Of a DNA stretch of 64,000 nucleotides, positions 52,755-64,000 are shown piece after piece. The stretch comes from Cellulomonas sp. Leaf334 (GTDB taxonomy: Bacteria > Actinomycetota > Actinomycetes > Actinomycetales > Cellulomonadaceae): contig NZ_LMOO01000006.1 of the NCBI RefSeq assembly GCF_001424195.1, positions 98,871-162,870 of the forward strand, read 5' to 3'. Below the pieces are notes generated by a model. It was not told the DNA's origin and did no database searches. It saw nothing but the letters and a program-made list of their open reading frames with translations. Position 1 is the stretch's first letter; every line of letters begins with the position of its first letter. Made by a program: the position numbers and the translations under genes.

Positions 52755-55700
52755 GTGACTGCCGCACCGCGCTACCCGCTGCACCGCCCCGACTCGTCCG
52801 TGCCCGCGTCGCCGGACCTGCCCGCCCTCGAGCAGGACGTCCTCGCGTCCTGGGCGGAGGACGGCACGTTCCAGGCGTCGATCGACGCCCGCGAGGCCGG
52901 CGAGAACGGCAGCAACGAGTACGTCTTCTACGACGGCCCCCCGTTCGCCAACGGCCTGCCGCACTACGGCCACCTGCTCACCGGGTACGCCAAGGACGTC
53001 GTGCCGCGCTACCAGACGATGCGCGGCCGCCGCGTCGAGCGCCGCTTCGGGTGGGACACGCACGGGCTGCCGGCCGAGCTCGAGGCGCAGCGCCTCCTGG
53101 GCATCACGGACACCTCGCAGATCGAGGAGATGGGGCTCGCCGCGTTCAACCGGGCGTGCCGCGAGTCGGTGCTGCGGTACACGGGCGAGTGGCGCGAGTA
53201 CGTGACGCGGCAGGCGCGCTGGGTCGACTTCGACCACGACTACAAGACGCTCGACGTGACCTTCATGGAGTCGGTCATCTGGGCGTTCAAGCGCCTCTAC
53301 GACCAGGACATGGCGTACGAGGGCTACCGCGTGCTGCCGTACTGCTGGCGCGACGAGACGCCGCTGTCCAACCACGAGCTGCGCATGGACGACGACGTCT
53401 ACCAGTCGCGCCAGGACCCCGCGCTCACGGTCGGTCTGCGGCTGGAGACCGGCGAGCTGGCGCTCCTGTGGACCACGACCCCGTGGACCCTGCCGAGCAA
53501 CCTGGCGCTCGCGGTCGGGCCGGACGTCGACTACGTGACCGTCGAGCCGGGACCCGACTCGGCGCTCGCGGGGGAGCGCGTCGTGCTCGCGGCCGCCCGC
53601 CTGGGCGCGTACGCCAAGGAGCTCGGAGAGGCCACCGTCGTGGCCACCGTCACGGGTCGGGACCTGGCGGGCCGCCGCTACACGCCGCCCTTCGACTACT
53701 TCGCCGGCCGCGAGAACGCGCACCAGGTGCTGCTCGCCGACTTCGTGACCACGGAGGACGGCTCGGGCATCGTGCACCTGGCGCCCGCGTTCGGCGAGGA
53801 CGACATGGTCGCGTGCGACGCGGCAGGGGTCGTGCCCGTGGTGCCGGTGGATTCGCAGGGGAAGTTCACCACCGAGGTGCCGGACTACGTCGGCCAGCTG
53901 GTGTTCGACGCCAACAAGCCGATCATCGCGGACCTCAAGGCCGGCACCGGCCCCCTCGCGCGCGTCCCCGCGGACCAGCGCGCGGTCGTGGTGCGCCACG
54001 AGACGTACGAGCACTCCTACCCGCACTGCTGGCGCTGCCGGAACCCGCTGATCTACAAGGCGGTCACCAGCTGGTTCGTGCGCGTGAGCGGGTTCCGCGA
54101 GCGCATGGTCGAGCTCAACCAGGACATCGCCTGGACGCCGGAGCACATCAAGGACGGCCAGTTCGGCAAGTGGCTGTCGAATGCGCGCGACTGGTCGATC
54201 AGCCGCAACCGCTACTGGGGCACGCCCATCCCCGTGTGGGTCTCGGACGACCCCGCGTTCCCGCGCGTGGACGTGTACGGCTCCTTGGCGGAGCTGGAGG
54301 CGGACTTCGGGCGGGTGCCGACGAACGAGGCCGGCGAGCCGGACCTGCACCGCCCGTTCATCGACGAGCTGACACGCCCGAACCCGGACGACCCGTCGGG
54401 TGCCTCGACCATGCGCCGGATCCCGGACGTGCTCGACGTGTGGTTCGACTCGGGCTCGATGCCGTTCGCGCAGGTGCACTACCCGTTCGAGAACGCGGAC
54501 TGGTTCGAGCACCACTACCCGGGCGACTTCATCGTCGAGTACATCGGGCAGACCCGCGGGTGGTTCTACACGCTGCACGTGCTGGCCACGGCGCTGTTCG
54601 ACCGCCCGTCGTTCCGCAACGTCCTGTGCCACGGCATCGTGCTGGGCGACGACGGCCGCAAGGCCAGCAAGTCGCTGCGGAACTTCCCCGACCCGGCGAA
54701 GATGTGGGACGTCTACGGCTCGGACGCCGTGCGCTGGTTCCTCATGTCGAGCTCGATCCTGCGCGGGGGCAACCTCATCGTCGGCGAGGACGGCATCCGC
54801 GACGGCGTGCGCCAGGTGCTGCTGCCGCTGTGGAGCACGTACTACTTCTTCACGCTCTACGCGGGGGCGGCGGACGGTGGCACCGGGTACGTCGCGACGC
54901 CGGTCGACGCCGCGCGTGCGGCCACGCTCGCGCCCATGGACCGGTACGTGCTGGCGCGCACGCGGGACCTGGTGGCGCGCACCACGGAGCAGCTGGATGC
55001 CTACGACATCTCGGCGGCCTGCGAGAGCGTCCGCGAGCACCTCGACGTCCTGACCAACTGGTACGTGCGCACGCAGCGCGACCGCTTCTGGGCCGAGGAC
55101 GCCGACGCGTTCGACACGCTCTGGACGAGCCTCGAGGTGCTCACGCGCGTCATGGCTCCGCTCGCGCCGCTGGTCACCGAGGAGGTCTGGCGGGGCCTGA
55201 CGGGTGGACGCAGCGTGCACCTGACCGACTGGCCGGAGGTGGACCTCGCGCCCGCCGACGAGACGCTCGTCGCCGCGATGGACCAGGTCCGTGCGGTGAC
55301 GTCGACCGCGCTCGGTCTGCGCAAGGCCGCGGGCGTGCGCGTCCGGCAGCCGCTGCGGTCGCTGACCGTCGCGGTCGGTGACGCGGACGCCCTCGCGCCG
55401 TACCGCGACCTGCTCGCGGCCGAGCTCAACGTCAAGCGCGTCGACCTGGTGACCGCCGACGCGGGCACGGCCGAGCGCTTCGGCATCACGCAGCGCCTCG
55501 CGGTCAACGCCCGCGCGGCCGGCCCGCGACTGGGCCGCGGTGTGCAGGCGGTCATCAAGGCGGCGCGGGCCGAGTCCTGGCGTGTGGACGGGGACGCGGT
55601 CGTGGTCACCACCGACGACGGCGACGTGGCGCTCGAGCCGAGCGAGTACGAGCTGACGACCGTGGTGGGTGGCGAGGGCGGTGCTGCGGCGGTCCTGCCC

Positions 55701-55988
55701 GGTGGCGGCTTCGTCGTGCTCGACCTGACGCTGGACGACGAGCTGCGCGCCGAGGGCTACGCCCGGGACGTCGTGCGCGTGGTCCAGGACGCCCGCAAGG
55801 CCGCCGGGCTGCAGGTGGGGGACCGGATCCTGCTCACGCTCGACGTCCCCACGGAGCACGTCGCCGCGGTCGAGCAGCACCGCGACACGATCGCCCGCGA
55901 GACCTTGGCGCTCTCGGTCGAGATCGAGACGGGGCCGACGCTGCAGGCCTCCGTCGAAGCCGTCGACGCCGGAGGGTACGAGGCATGA
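52755..55988 (+). CDS. ileS: Isoleucyl-tRNA synthetase, eukaryote-like type 2
   Basis: A 1077-residue class I synthetase that charges tRNA-Ile. The HIGH-type motif is HYGH (70-73) and the KMSKS loop reads KASKS (636-640). The CP1 editing domain lies between, with [13 protein letters not shown]. The C-terminal half has the anticodon-binding region and a long extra domain, as in the IleRS2 type that is naturally less sensitive to mupirocin. GTG 52755 is preceded by AGGAGA. Expression should follow tRNA-Ile charging through the T-box. It overlaps folC by 4 bases. Confidence 0.96.
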   Translation: MTAAPRYPLHRPDSSVPASPDLPALEQDVLASWAEDGTFQASIDAREAGENGSNEYVFYDGPPFANGLPHYGHLLTGYAKDVVPRYQTMRGRRVERRFGWDTHGLPAELEAQRLLGITDTSQIEEMGLAAFNRACRESVLRYTGEWREYVTRQARWVDFDHDYKTLDVTFMESVIWAFKRLYDQDMAYEGYRVLPYCWRDETPLSNHELRMDDDVYQSRQDPALTVGLRLETGELALLWTTTPWTLPSNLALAVGPDVDYVTVEPGPDSALAGERVVLAAARLGAYAKELGEATVVATVTGRDLAGRRYTPPFDYFAGRENAHQVLLADFVTTEDGSGIVHLAPAFGEDDMVACDAAGVVPVVPVDSQGKFTTEVPDYVGQLVFDANKPIIADLKAGTGPLARVPADQRAVVVRHETYEHSYPHCWRCRNPLIYKAVTSWFVRVSGFRERMVELNQDIAWTPEHIKDGQFGKWLSNARDWSISRNRYWGTPIPVWVSDDPAFPRVDVYGSLAELEADFGRVPTNEAGEPDLHRPFIDELTRPNPDDPSGASTMRRIPDVLDVWFDSGSMPFAQVHYPFENADWFEHHYPGDFIVEYIGQTRGWFYTLHVLATALFDRPSFRNVLCHGIVLGDDGRKASKSLRNFPDPAKMWDVYGSDAVRWFLMSSSILRGGNLIVGEDGIRDGVRQVLLPLWSTYYFFTLYAGAADGGTGYVATPVDAARAATLAPMDRYVLARTRDLVARTTEQLDAYDISAACESVREHLDVLTNWYVRTQRDRFWAEDADAFDTLWTSLEVLTRVMAPLAPLVTEEVWRGLTGGRSVHLTDWPEVDLAPADETLVAAMDQVRAVTSTALGLRKAAGVRVRQPLRSLTVAVGDADALAPYRDLLAAELNVKRVDLVTADAGTAERFGITQRLAVNARAAGPRLGRGVQAVIKAARAESWRVDGDAVVVTTDDGDVALEPSEYELTTVVGGEGGAAAVLPGGGFVVLDLTLDDELRAEGYARDVVRVVQDARKAAGLQVGDRILLTLDVPTEHVAAVEQHRDTIARETLALSVEIETGPTLQASVEAVDAGGYEA

Positions 55989-57373
55989 GCCCGCGTGAGC
56001 ACGGAGGGGCCGACCACCTGCGCTCGGAGGCGGAGAAGGAGGCCAGGGCGGCCGCCGACGAGGTGTACCGCGGCATCCTGGCGCGCGCCCCCGAGCACGA
56101 GATCGACCCGACGTTCGACCGGACGCTCGCCGTGATGGAGCTGCTCGGCGACCCGCAGAAGGCGTACCGGGTCGTGCACGTCACGGGCACCAACGGCAAG
56201 ACGTCGACGTCGCGCATGGTCGAGCGGCTGGTCCGGGAGCACGGCCTGCGCACGGGCCGGTTCACGAGCCCGCACCTGTCCCGTGTGAACGAGCGCATCG
56301 TCATCGACGGTGAGCCCATCAGCGACGAGCGGTTCGTCGAGGTGTGGCAGGACGTCGCCCCGTACGTGCACCTGGTCGACCAGCGCTCCGCGGCGGAGGG
56401 CAAGCCGCAGCTGTCGTTCTTCGAGGTGTTCACCGTGATGGCCTTCGCGGCGTTCGCGGACGCACCGGTGGACGTGGCCGTGGTCGAGGTCGGCATGGGC
56501 GGTCTGTGGGACTCGACGAACGTCGCCGACGGCGAGGTCGCGATCATCACGCCGATCTCGATGGACCACGAGCGCTACCTGGGCGACACCCTGCTCGACA
56601 TCGCGTCGGTCAAGGCGGGGATCGTCAAGGACGGCGCGACCCTGGTCCTGGCCGCCCAGCAGGAGGACGTCGAGGGCGTGGTGCTGGCCGCCGCGGCGGA
56701 GAAGGGCGCACGCGTCGTGCGCGAGGGTGTGGACATCGAGGTCGGCGAGCGTCAGGTGGCCGTCGGTGGCCAGCTCATCACGCTGCAGACGCTCGGCGGC
56801 ACCTACACGGAGATCTTCCTGCCGCTGCACGGCGAGTTCCAGGCGCACAACGCCCTGCTCGCCCTGACCGCGACGGAGGCGCTCCTCACGGGCGGCCGGG
56901 CGCTGGACCCGGGCGTCGTCGAGGTCGCGTTCGCCGACGTTGACTCGCCGGGCCGGCTGGAGGTCGTGCGCAGCAGCCCGACGATCATCGTCGACGGCGC
57001 GCACAACCCCGCCGGGGTCGAGGCGCTCGTCGACGCGATCGAGGAGGCGTTCGAGTTCCACCGGCTCGTCGGCGTCGTCGGCGTGATGGCGGACAAGGAC
57101 CCCGAGGGCATGCTGTCGCTCCTCGAGCCGCTGCTCGCCGAGGTGGTGATCACCCGTGCGTCGAACACGCGCGCGCTCGAGGTCGAGGACCTCGCCGAGG
57201 TGGCCATCGACATCTTCGGCGAGGACCGGGTGCACGTGGCCGAGCGGCTGAACGACGCGCTCGACCTCGCGGTGGCCCGGGCGGAGAGCGAGGTCGAGCG
57301 AGGATCGGGCGTGCTCGTCACCGGCTCGATCCTGCTCGTGGCGGAGGCGCGGCGGCTGCTCGGCCGTCCCTGA
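55985..57373 (+). CDS. folC: Bifunctional dihydrofolate/folylpolyglutamate synthase
   Basis: A 462-residue Mur-ligase-like enzyme that makes dihydrofolate and adds glutamates to folates. The P-loop is [13 protein letters not shown], followed by [15 protein letters not shown] and the second-domain motifs [36 protein letters not shown] and [12 protein letters not shown] 55985 overlaps the ileS stop (ATGA). In many actinobacteria folC is followed by DUF4233 and ndk; here those genes are about 5 kb away, behind a dha block. Confidence 0.94.
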   Translation: MSPREHGGADHLRSEAEKEARAAADEVYRGILARAPEHEIDPTFDRTLAVMELLGDPQKAYRVVHVTGTNGKTSTSRMVERLVREHGLRTGRFTSPHLSRVNERIVIDGEPISDERFVEVWQDVAPYVHLVDQRSAAEGKPQLSFFEVFTVMAFAAFADAPVDVAVVEVGMGGLWDSTNVADGEVAIITPISMDHERYLGDTLLDIASVKAGIVKDGATLVLAAQQEDVEGVVLAAAAEKGARVVREGVDIEVGERQVAVGGQLITLQTLGGTYTEIFLPLHGEFQAHNALLALTATEALLTGGRALDPGVVEVAFADVDSPGRLEVVRSSPTIIVDGAHNPAGVEALVDAIEEAFEFHRLVGVVGVMADKDPEGMLSLLEPLLAEVVITRASNTRALEVEDLAEVAIDIFGEDRVHVAERLNDALDLAVARAESEVERGSGVLVTGSILLVAEARRLLGRP

Positions 57374-57408
57374 CGTCCTGGTCATCCGTCCGGTTCGCCC
57401 GTCGGGCG

Positions 57409-57450
57409 GTGCACGAACGTGCACCGACGGCGCACGTCCTCCCCTTGACG
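57409..57450 (+). promoter_or_regulatory. Possible operator and -35 element ahead of dhaK
   Basis: In the 177-base gap after folC, GTGCAC-GAAC-GTGCAC (57409-57424) forms a symmetrical repeat, and TTGACG (57445-57450) could be a -35 element. A matching -10 is weak. The repeat may be an operator for dhaKLM, but no regulator can be assigned. Confidence 0.35.
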
Positions 57451-57550
57451 GCCCTTCGCAGCGACAACATGGTGAGACCTGTCGGGACGTCGAAGGTCGC
57501 GACGGACGCGCGGGCCCCGCCGTGGGCGCCCGGTGGAAGGGATGGCCGCT

Positions 57551-58540
57551 GTGAAGAAGCTCATCAACGACCCGCAGACCGTCGTGGCCGAGTCGCTCGA
57601 CGGGTTCGGGGCGGCCCATCCGGACGTGGTGGCGATCCACCGTGACCCGTGGTTCGTCACGCGCGCCGGCGGCACGTCGGCCGGCAAGGTCGGTCTGGTC
57701 AGCGGGGGCGGCAGCGGGCACGAGCCGTTGCACGGTGGCTTCGTCGGCGTCGGCATGCTCGACGCGGCCGTCCCGGGCGCGATGTTCACGTCGCCGACCC
57801 CGGACCAGATCGCCCCGGCCCTCCAGGCGGCCGACGCGGGCGCGGGGGTGCTGGCGATCGTGAAGAACTACACGGGCGATGTGCTCAACTTCGAGATGGC
57901 CGCCGAGGTGGCCGACGACGTCGATGTCCGGACCGTGGTGGTCAACGACGACGTCGCCGTGGAGGACTCCCTGTACACCGCGGGCCGCCGTGGCGTGGCC
58001 GGCACGGTCGCCGTCGAGAAGATCGCGGGCGCGGCCGCCGAGCGCGGGGACGACCTCGACGCCGTCGTCGCCGTCGCGGAGAAGGTCATCGCGAACGTGC
58101 GCTCGATGGGGGTCGCGCTGACCGCCTGCACGGTCCCGCACGCGGGCAAGCCGAGCTTCGACCTGCCCGACGACGAGATCGAGATCGGCATCGGGATCCA
58201 CGGTGAGCCGGGCCGTCGGCGCATCCCGCTGGCGAGCGCCGACGAGATCACCGAGCTGCTGCTCACGCCCGTCGCGGACGACCTGGGACTGACCGGCGGC
58301 GAGAAGGTGCTGCTGTTCGTCAACGGCATGGGCGGCACCCCCGCCTCGGAGCTCTACGTGGTCTATCGTCAGGCCCGCGCGTTGCTCGAGGGCCGAGGGG
58401 TCGAGGTGTCCCGCTCGCTCGTCGGCAACTACGTGACATCGCTGGAGATGCAGGGTGCGTCGGTCACGGTCCTCCGCCTGGACGACGAGCTGACCGCGCT
58501 CTGGGACGCCCCTGTGCACACGACCGCCCTGCGGTGGTGA
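57551..58540 (+). CDS. dhaK: PTS-dependent dihydroxyacetone kinase, DhaK subunit
   Basis: A 329-residue substrate-binding subunit. Dihydroxyacetone is bound covalently through a hemiaminal to the His of IGIHGEPG (His217). The early motif LVSGGGSGHEPLHGGFVG and the DVAVEDSLYTAGRRGVAGTV segment are typical. GTG 57551 gives the standard VKKLINDPQ start, with GGAAGGG about 9 bases upstream; the ATG at 57542 is too close to that motif. DhaL and DhaM follow, so phosphate comes from PEP, not ATP. Confidence 0.94.
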   Translation: MKKLINDPQTVVAESLDGFGAAHPDVVAIHRDPWFVTRAGGTSAGKVGLVSGGGSGHEPLHGGFVGVGMLDAAVPGAMFTSPTPDQIAPALQAADAGAGVLAIVKNYTGDVLNFEMAAEVADDVDVRTVVVNDDVAVEDSLYTAGRRGVAGTVAVEKIAGAAAERGDDLDAVVAVAEKVIANVRSMGVALTACTVPHAGKPSFDLPDDEIEIGIGIHGEPGRRRIPLASADEITELLLTPVADDLGLTGGEKVLLFVNGMGGTPASELYVVYRQARALLEGRGVEVSRSLVGNYVTSLEMQGASVTVLRLDDELTALWDAPVHTTALRW

Positions 58541-58592
58541 CTGCGAGGGACGTGGCCGGAACGGTGATCCAACAGGTCGAGGGAGCGTGGGC

Positions 58593-59225
58593 ATGACGCT
58601 GGACGTGGCGTGGGCGGTCGACTGGGTGCGTCGCTCGGCGCAGACCGTCACCGAGCACCGGCAGGAGCTCATCGAGCTGGACCGGCAGATCGGCGACGGT
58701 GACCACGGCGAGAACCTGTTCCGCGGCTTCTCGGCGGTCGTCGCCAAGCTCGACGCGCTCCCGGCGGAACCCGCGGACATCGGTGAGGTGCTCCGGCTCG
58801 TCGCGACGACCCTCATGTCGACGGTCGGCGGCGCCGCCGGCCCGCTGTACGGCACGGCGTACCTGCGTGCCGCGAAGGCCACCGGCGTCACCCAGCTCGA
58901 CAGCCACGGGGTCGTCGCGCTGCTCGAGGCGGCGCTCGAGGGGATCGTCGCGCGCGGCAAGGCGACCACGGGCGAGAAGACGATGGTCGACGCCTGGACA
59001 CCTGCGACGGAGGCCGCGGTGACGGCTGCAGACGGCGGGGCGTCACCGGCCGAGGTGCTCGCAGCGGCGGCCGACGCCGCGCACGAGGGCGCCGAGGCCA
59101 CGATCCCGCTCGTGGCGACGAAGGGCCGCGCGAGCTATCTCGGGGAGCGGTCCGCCGGGCACCTCGACCCGGGTGCCCGGTCGACGGAGCTGATCTTGCG
59201 GGCCGCTGCACAGGCGGCCGCGTGA
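58593..59225 (+). CDS. dhaL: PTS-dependent dihydroxyacetone kinase, DhaL subunit
   Basis: A 210-residue ADP-binding subunit that passes phosphate from DhaM to dihydroxyacetone on DhaK. The metal- and ADP-binding motif is ELDRQIGDGDHGENLFRGF, followed by STVGGAAGPLYGTAY and RGKATTGEKTMVDAW. ATG 58593 has GGGAG 8 bases upstream. The gene lies 52 bases after dhaK, and its stop overlaps dhaM by 4 bases. Confidence 0.94.
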   Translation: MTLDVAWAVDWVRRSAQTVTEHRQELIELDRQIGDGDHGENLFRGFSAVVAKLDALPAEPADIGEVLRLVATTLMSTVGGAAGPLYGTAYLRAAKATGVTQLDSHGVVALLEAALEGIVARGKATTGEKTMVDAWTPATEAAVTAADGGASPAEVLAAAADAAHEGAEATIPLVATKGRASYLGERSAGHLDPGARSTELILRAAAQAAA

Positions 59226-59929
59226 CGCGCGAGCTCGCTCCTGTCGCGCTCGTCCTGGTGTCCCACTCCCGCGCTCTCGCGCAGGGCGCGGTCGAGCTCG
59301 CCGGTCAGATGGCGCCGGGCGTGCTGCTGATCGCCGCGGGAGGCACGGACGACGGCGGGCTCGGGACCAGCTACGAGGCCGTCGAGCGCGCGCTCGTCGA
59401 GGCGACGCAGGACGGCCGTTCCGCGGTCGTGCTGACGGACCTCGGATCGGCGGTGCTCACGACCGAGTCCGTGCTGGAGCTGCTGGACGAGGACGTCGCC
59501 TCGCGGGTGCGCCTCGCGGACGCGCCCTTCGTGGAGGGTGCCGTCGCCGCTGCCGTGACGGCGCACGGGGGAGCGGACCTGGGAGGCGTCCTGGCGTCCG
59601 CGGTGCACGCGGGCTCGACGTTCGGGGACGCGGCCGAGTCGCCCGCGCAGGCCGGCGCATCGTCCGACGACGGCGTGCTCCGGGCGGTGGCCGTGCTGCG
59701 CAACCCGCTCGGTCTGCACGCCCGCCCCGCCGCGGTCGTCGCGCGGATGCTCGCGGCGTACGACGCCAGGGTCCGGGTCAACGGCGCCAACGCCGCGAGC
59801 GTGCTGGAGCTGATGAAGCTGGGCGCCAAGCAGGGCGTCGAGCTGCACATCGAGACCGAGGGACCGCAGGCCGCCGAGGCCCGCGACGCGCTCGTCGCCG
59901 CGGTCGAGGGCGGCTTCGGCGAAGTCTGA
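59222..59929 (+). CDS. dhaM: PTS-dependent dihydroxyacetone kinase, DhaM subunit (EIIA-HPr fusion)
   Basis: A 235-residue phosphotransferase. The N-terminal mannose-type EIIA domain has the active His15 in LVLVSHSRALAQG. A linker near 135-150 leads to an HPr domain with His166 in NPLGLHARPAAVVARM. There is no EI-like domain, in contrast to the three-domain E. coli protein. Phosphate would flow from EI/HPr to this protein and on to DhaL. GTG 59222 overlaps dhaL. Confidence 0.92.
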   Translation: MTRELAPVALVLVSHSRALAQGAVELAGQMAPGVLLIAAGGTDDGGLGTSYEAVERALVEATQDGRSAVVLTDLGSAVLTTESVLELLDEDVASRVRLADAPFVEGAVAAAVTAHGGADLGGVLASAVHAGSTFGDAAESPAQAGASSDDGVLRAVAVLRNPLGLHARPAAVVARMLAAYDARVRVNGANAASVLELMKLGAKQGVELHIETEGPQAAEARDALVAAVEGGFGEV

Positions 59930-59930
59930 C

Positions 59931-59999
59931 AGTTGCTGTGATCAACTGCACATGAACTTGCGTCCGCTGCAAAGTTGCAGTGTGTGTAAAGTTGCACCT
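59931..59999 (+). promoter_or_regulatory. Probable TetR operator/promoter region
   Basis: The 71-base gap before the TetR gene is AT-richer than its surroundings and full of one motif. AAAGTTGCA occurs at 59971-59979 and again at 59988-59996, 17 bases apart. TGCAA-AG-TTGCA (59968-59979) is a palindrome, and AGTTG...CAACT brackets 59931-59947. TAAAGT (59987-59992) could be a -10 element 8 bases before the GTG start. Confidence 0.5.
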
Positions 60000-60000
60000 C

Positions 60001-62375
<2,375 letters not shown>

Positions 62376-62385
62376 CCTTCCCCTC

Positions 62386-62790
62386 ATGAGCTCCACCGTC
62401 CCGGACGGCGGCCAGGCCGTACGCCGCAAGCGCCCCGCGAAGCCCCAGTTCACCCAGACCATCCTCGTCCTCGAGGCCGTCCTGGTGTTCTTCGCGACGC
62501 TCGTGGCGTACGGCCTGCGGCTCGCCGAGCCCGCCGCGATCTGGTGGGTCGGCGGGGCGCTGTCGGTGACCTTGATCGTGCTCTCGGGTCTCATGACCCG
62601 CCCCGGCGGCTACGTGGCCGGGTCGGTCGTGCAGGGGGTCGTGCTGGCGGTCGGGTTCGTGATCCCGATGATGTTCGTCGTGGGCGGCATCTTCGTGATC
62701 CTGTGGATCGTCGCGCTGCGGCTCGGGGGCCGGATCGACCGGGAGCGGGCCGAGTACGACGCCGCGAACCCGGGGGCGGTCGGGCCGTAG
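62386..62790 (+). CDS. DUF4233 family membrane protein
   Basis: A 134-residue protein with a basic N-terminus (RRKRPAKPQ) and four hydrophobic segments: [58 protein letters not shown] and the overlapping final helix [14 protein letters not shown]. It matches DUF4233, which in actinobacteria usually sits between folC and ndk. Function is unknown. ATG 62386 lies 10 bases after the MFS stop. Confidence 0.85.
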   Translation: MSSTVPDGGQAVRRKRPAKPQFTQTILVLEAVLVFFATLVAYGLRLAEPAAIWWVGGALSVTLIVLSGLMTRPGGYVAGSVVQGVVLAVGFVIPMMFVVGGIFVILWIVALRLGGRIDRERAEYDAANPGAVGP

Positions 62791-62810
62791 CCGAGGTTAG
62801 GGTTCAGCCC

Positions 62811-63245
62811 ATGACTGACGCACCCACCACGCAGCGCACCCTCGTCCTGGTCAAGCCGGACGGTGTCCGCCGCGGACTGTCGGGCGAGATCGTCCGCCGC
62901 ATCGAGGCCAAGGGCTACACGCTCGTCGCGGTCGAGCTCCGCCAGGCCGACGAGGCCCTGCTCGCCGAGCACTACGCCGAGCACGCCGGGAAGCCGTTCC
63001 TCACGCCGCTGATCGAGTTCATGCGGTCCGGCCCGGTGCTCGCGGTGGTCGCCGAGGGCCACAAGGCGATCGAGGGCTTCCGCTCCCTGGCCGGCGCCAC
63101 CGACCCCACCGTCGCCGCGCCGGGCACCATCCGCGGTGACCTGGGCCGCGACTGGGGCCTGAAGGTCATCCAGAACCTGGTGCACGGCTCGGACTCCGAG
63201 GAGTCCGCGGCCCGCGAGATCGCCCTGTGGTTCCCCGCCCTCTGA
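62811..63245 (+). CDS. ndk: Nucleoside diphosphate kinase
   Basis: A 144-residue enzyme that balances nucleoside triphosphates by ping-pong phosphate transfer. [22 protein letters not shown] opens the protein, and the phospho-histidine lies in [21 protein letters not shown]. The length is standard. ATG 62811 is 20 bases after the DUF4233 stop. Confidence 0.97.
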   Translation: MTDAPTTQRTLVLVKPDGVRRGLSGEIVRRIEAKGYTLVAVELRQADEALLAEHYAEHAGKPFLTPLIEFMRSGPVLAVVAEGHKAIEGFRSLAGATDPTVAAPGTIRGDLGRDWGLKVIQNLVHGSDSEESAAREIALWFPAL

Positions 63246-63249
63246 GCCG

Positions 63250-63345
63250 ATGACCGGCCGCCCCGCGGACTGGGTCGCCGACGCCTGCGCCGAGCTCGGC
63301 ACGGACGTGGTCGTCGCCTGGTTCGTGGGGCTGCCGCGGCGCTGA
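63250..63345 (+). other. Short ORF in the ndk-smc gap, possible gene remnant
   Basis: The 268-base gap between ndk and smc contains a 31-codon frame starting at ATG 63250 with protein-like composition (DWVADACAELGTDVVVAWF). After its stop, another frame continues with sequence such as VHELGEAAGATGTSHDGASRS. This looks like a decayed gene or chance coding-like sequence. No family, RNA gene or strong hairpin was recognised in the gap. Confidence 0.25.
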
Positions 63346-63513
63346 CCCGGGTGCACGAGCTGGGCGAGGCCGCGGGCGCGACCGGGACGTCGCACGACGG
63401 CGCCTCGCGGAGCGTCTCGACGTGCCCGATCCGGCGTCCCCGCGCGGCTGAGCCGCACCGCCGAGCGGGTGGACGTCCCCGGGGCTGCGTCGCGCGCGCC
63501 TTAGGCTTCGTGG

Positions 63514-64000
63514 GTGCACCTCAAGACCCTCACCCTGCGGGGGTTCAAGTCGTTCGCCTCGGCGACGACCCTGAACTTCGAGCCGGGCGTCACCTGCGTG
63601 GTCGGGCCCAACGGCTCGGGCAAGTCCAACGTCGTCGACGCCCTGGCCTGGGTGATGGGGGAGCAGGGCGCCAAGTCGCTGCGCGGCGGCAAGATGGAGG
63701 ACGTCATCTTCGCGGGCACCGCCGGGCGCCCTCCGCTGGGCCGCGCCGAGGTGGCGCTCACCATCGACAACGCCGACGGCGCCCTGCCGATCGAGTACTC
63801 CGAGGTCACCATCTCGCGGACGCTGTTCCGCAACGGCGGGTCCGAGTACGCGATCAACGGGCAGGGCTGCCGGCTCCTCGACATCCAGGACCTGCTGTCC
63901 GACTCCGGCCTGGGCCGCGAGATGCACGTCATCGTCGGCCAGGGTCAGCTCGACGCGGTGCTGCGCGCGACGCCCGAGGAGCGCCGCGGGTTCATCGAGG
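63514..64000 (+). CDS. smc: Chromosome segregation protein SMC (5' part)
   Basis: The N-terminal 162 residues of SMC, cut by the window end. GTG 63514 starts [15 protein letters not shown]. The Walker A is [20 protein letters not shown], and later [25 protein letters not shown] and the [10 protein letters not shown] segment are diagnostic for SMC head domains. It would act with ScpA and ScpB in chromosome organisation. Confidence 0.97.
   Translation, partial: MHLKTLTLRGFKSFASATTLNFEPGVTCVVGPNGSGKSNVVDALAWVMGEQGAKSLRGGKMEDVIFAGTAGRPPLGRAEVALTIDNADGALPIEYSEVTISRTLFRNGGSEYAINGQGCRLLDIQDLLSDSGLGREMHVIVGQGQLDAVLRATPEERRGFIE

Overview
The window is very GC-rich (roughly 70-75 percent by eye), almost completely coding, and rich in GTG starts and 4-base start/stop overlaps. 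Together with coenzyme F420 genes, an actinobacterial-type ileS T-box, a LexA box of the TCGAAC-N4-GTTCGA type, DUF4233 and a GH9 cellulase-family enzyme, this points to an actinobacterium, most likely a Cellulomonas-like member of the Micrococcales. The genus is an inference. No tRNA, rRNA, CRISPR array, insertion sequence or prophage was recognised.

Layout. 1-7 kb: the 3' end of clpX, a chorismate mutase and a baeRF/Vms1-like protein face a valS-fadD pair on the minus strand. 7-12 kb: a Pls/PosA-type single-module peptide synthetase overlaps an M1 metallopeptidase. 12-21 kb: an F420 region with an FGD-like oxidoreductase, cofE, cofC, cofD and a FecBCDE-type importer that matches the proposed F420-0 transporter, mixed with a HhH-GPD protein and a zinc metallopeptidase. 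21-32 kb: a frameshifted MocR-type regulator divergent from a locus with beta-ureidopropionase, dihydropyrimidinase, an LLM oxidoreductase, a four-gene NMT1-type ABC importer, a class III aminotransferase and a YdfG-like reductase. These would carry dihydropyrimidines to 3-hydroxypropionate. 32-39 kb: a heterodimeric ABC exporter, a NarL-type two-component pair and a membrane protein. 39-42.8 kb: a secreted sugar dehydrogenase with lectin and FN3 domains, a TipA-like MerR regulator with a 19-bp-spacer promoter, and a HAD phosphatase.

42.8-52.5 kb holds the most unusual unit. Eight plus-strand genes overlap at every junction: pnuC, a NadR-like protein, a MoxR AAA+ ATPase, an unknown protein, a HEXXH metallopeptidase-vWA fusion, a helical unknown, a PaaK-like adenylate-forming enzyme and a GH9 glycosidase without a signal peptide. 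It is the best candidate here for an undescribed system. 52.5-64 kb returns to core genes: T-box, ileS and folC, then a dhaKLM-tetR-MFS block, then DUF4233, ndk and the start of smc.

Other points of note are a perfect LexA box over the promoter and start of a 29-codon leaderless ORF with a His-Ala repeat (20953-21078), a hairpin-rich 5' region ahead of the F420-0 importer, and perfect GC-rich terminator hairpins after several transcription units.
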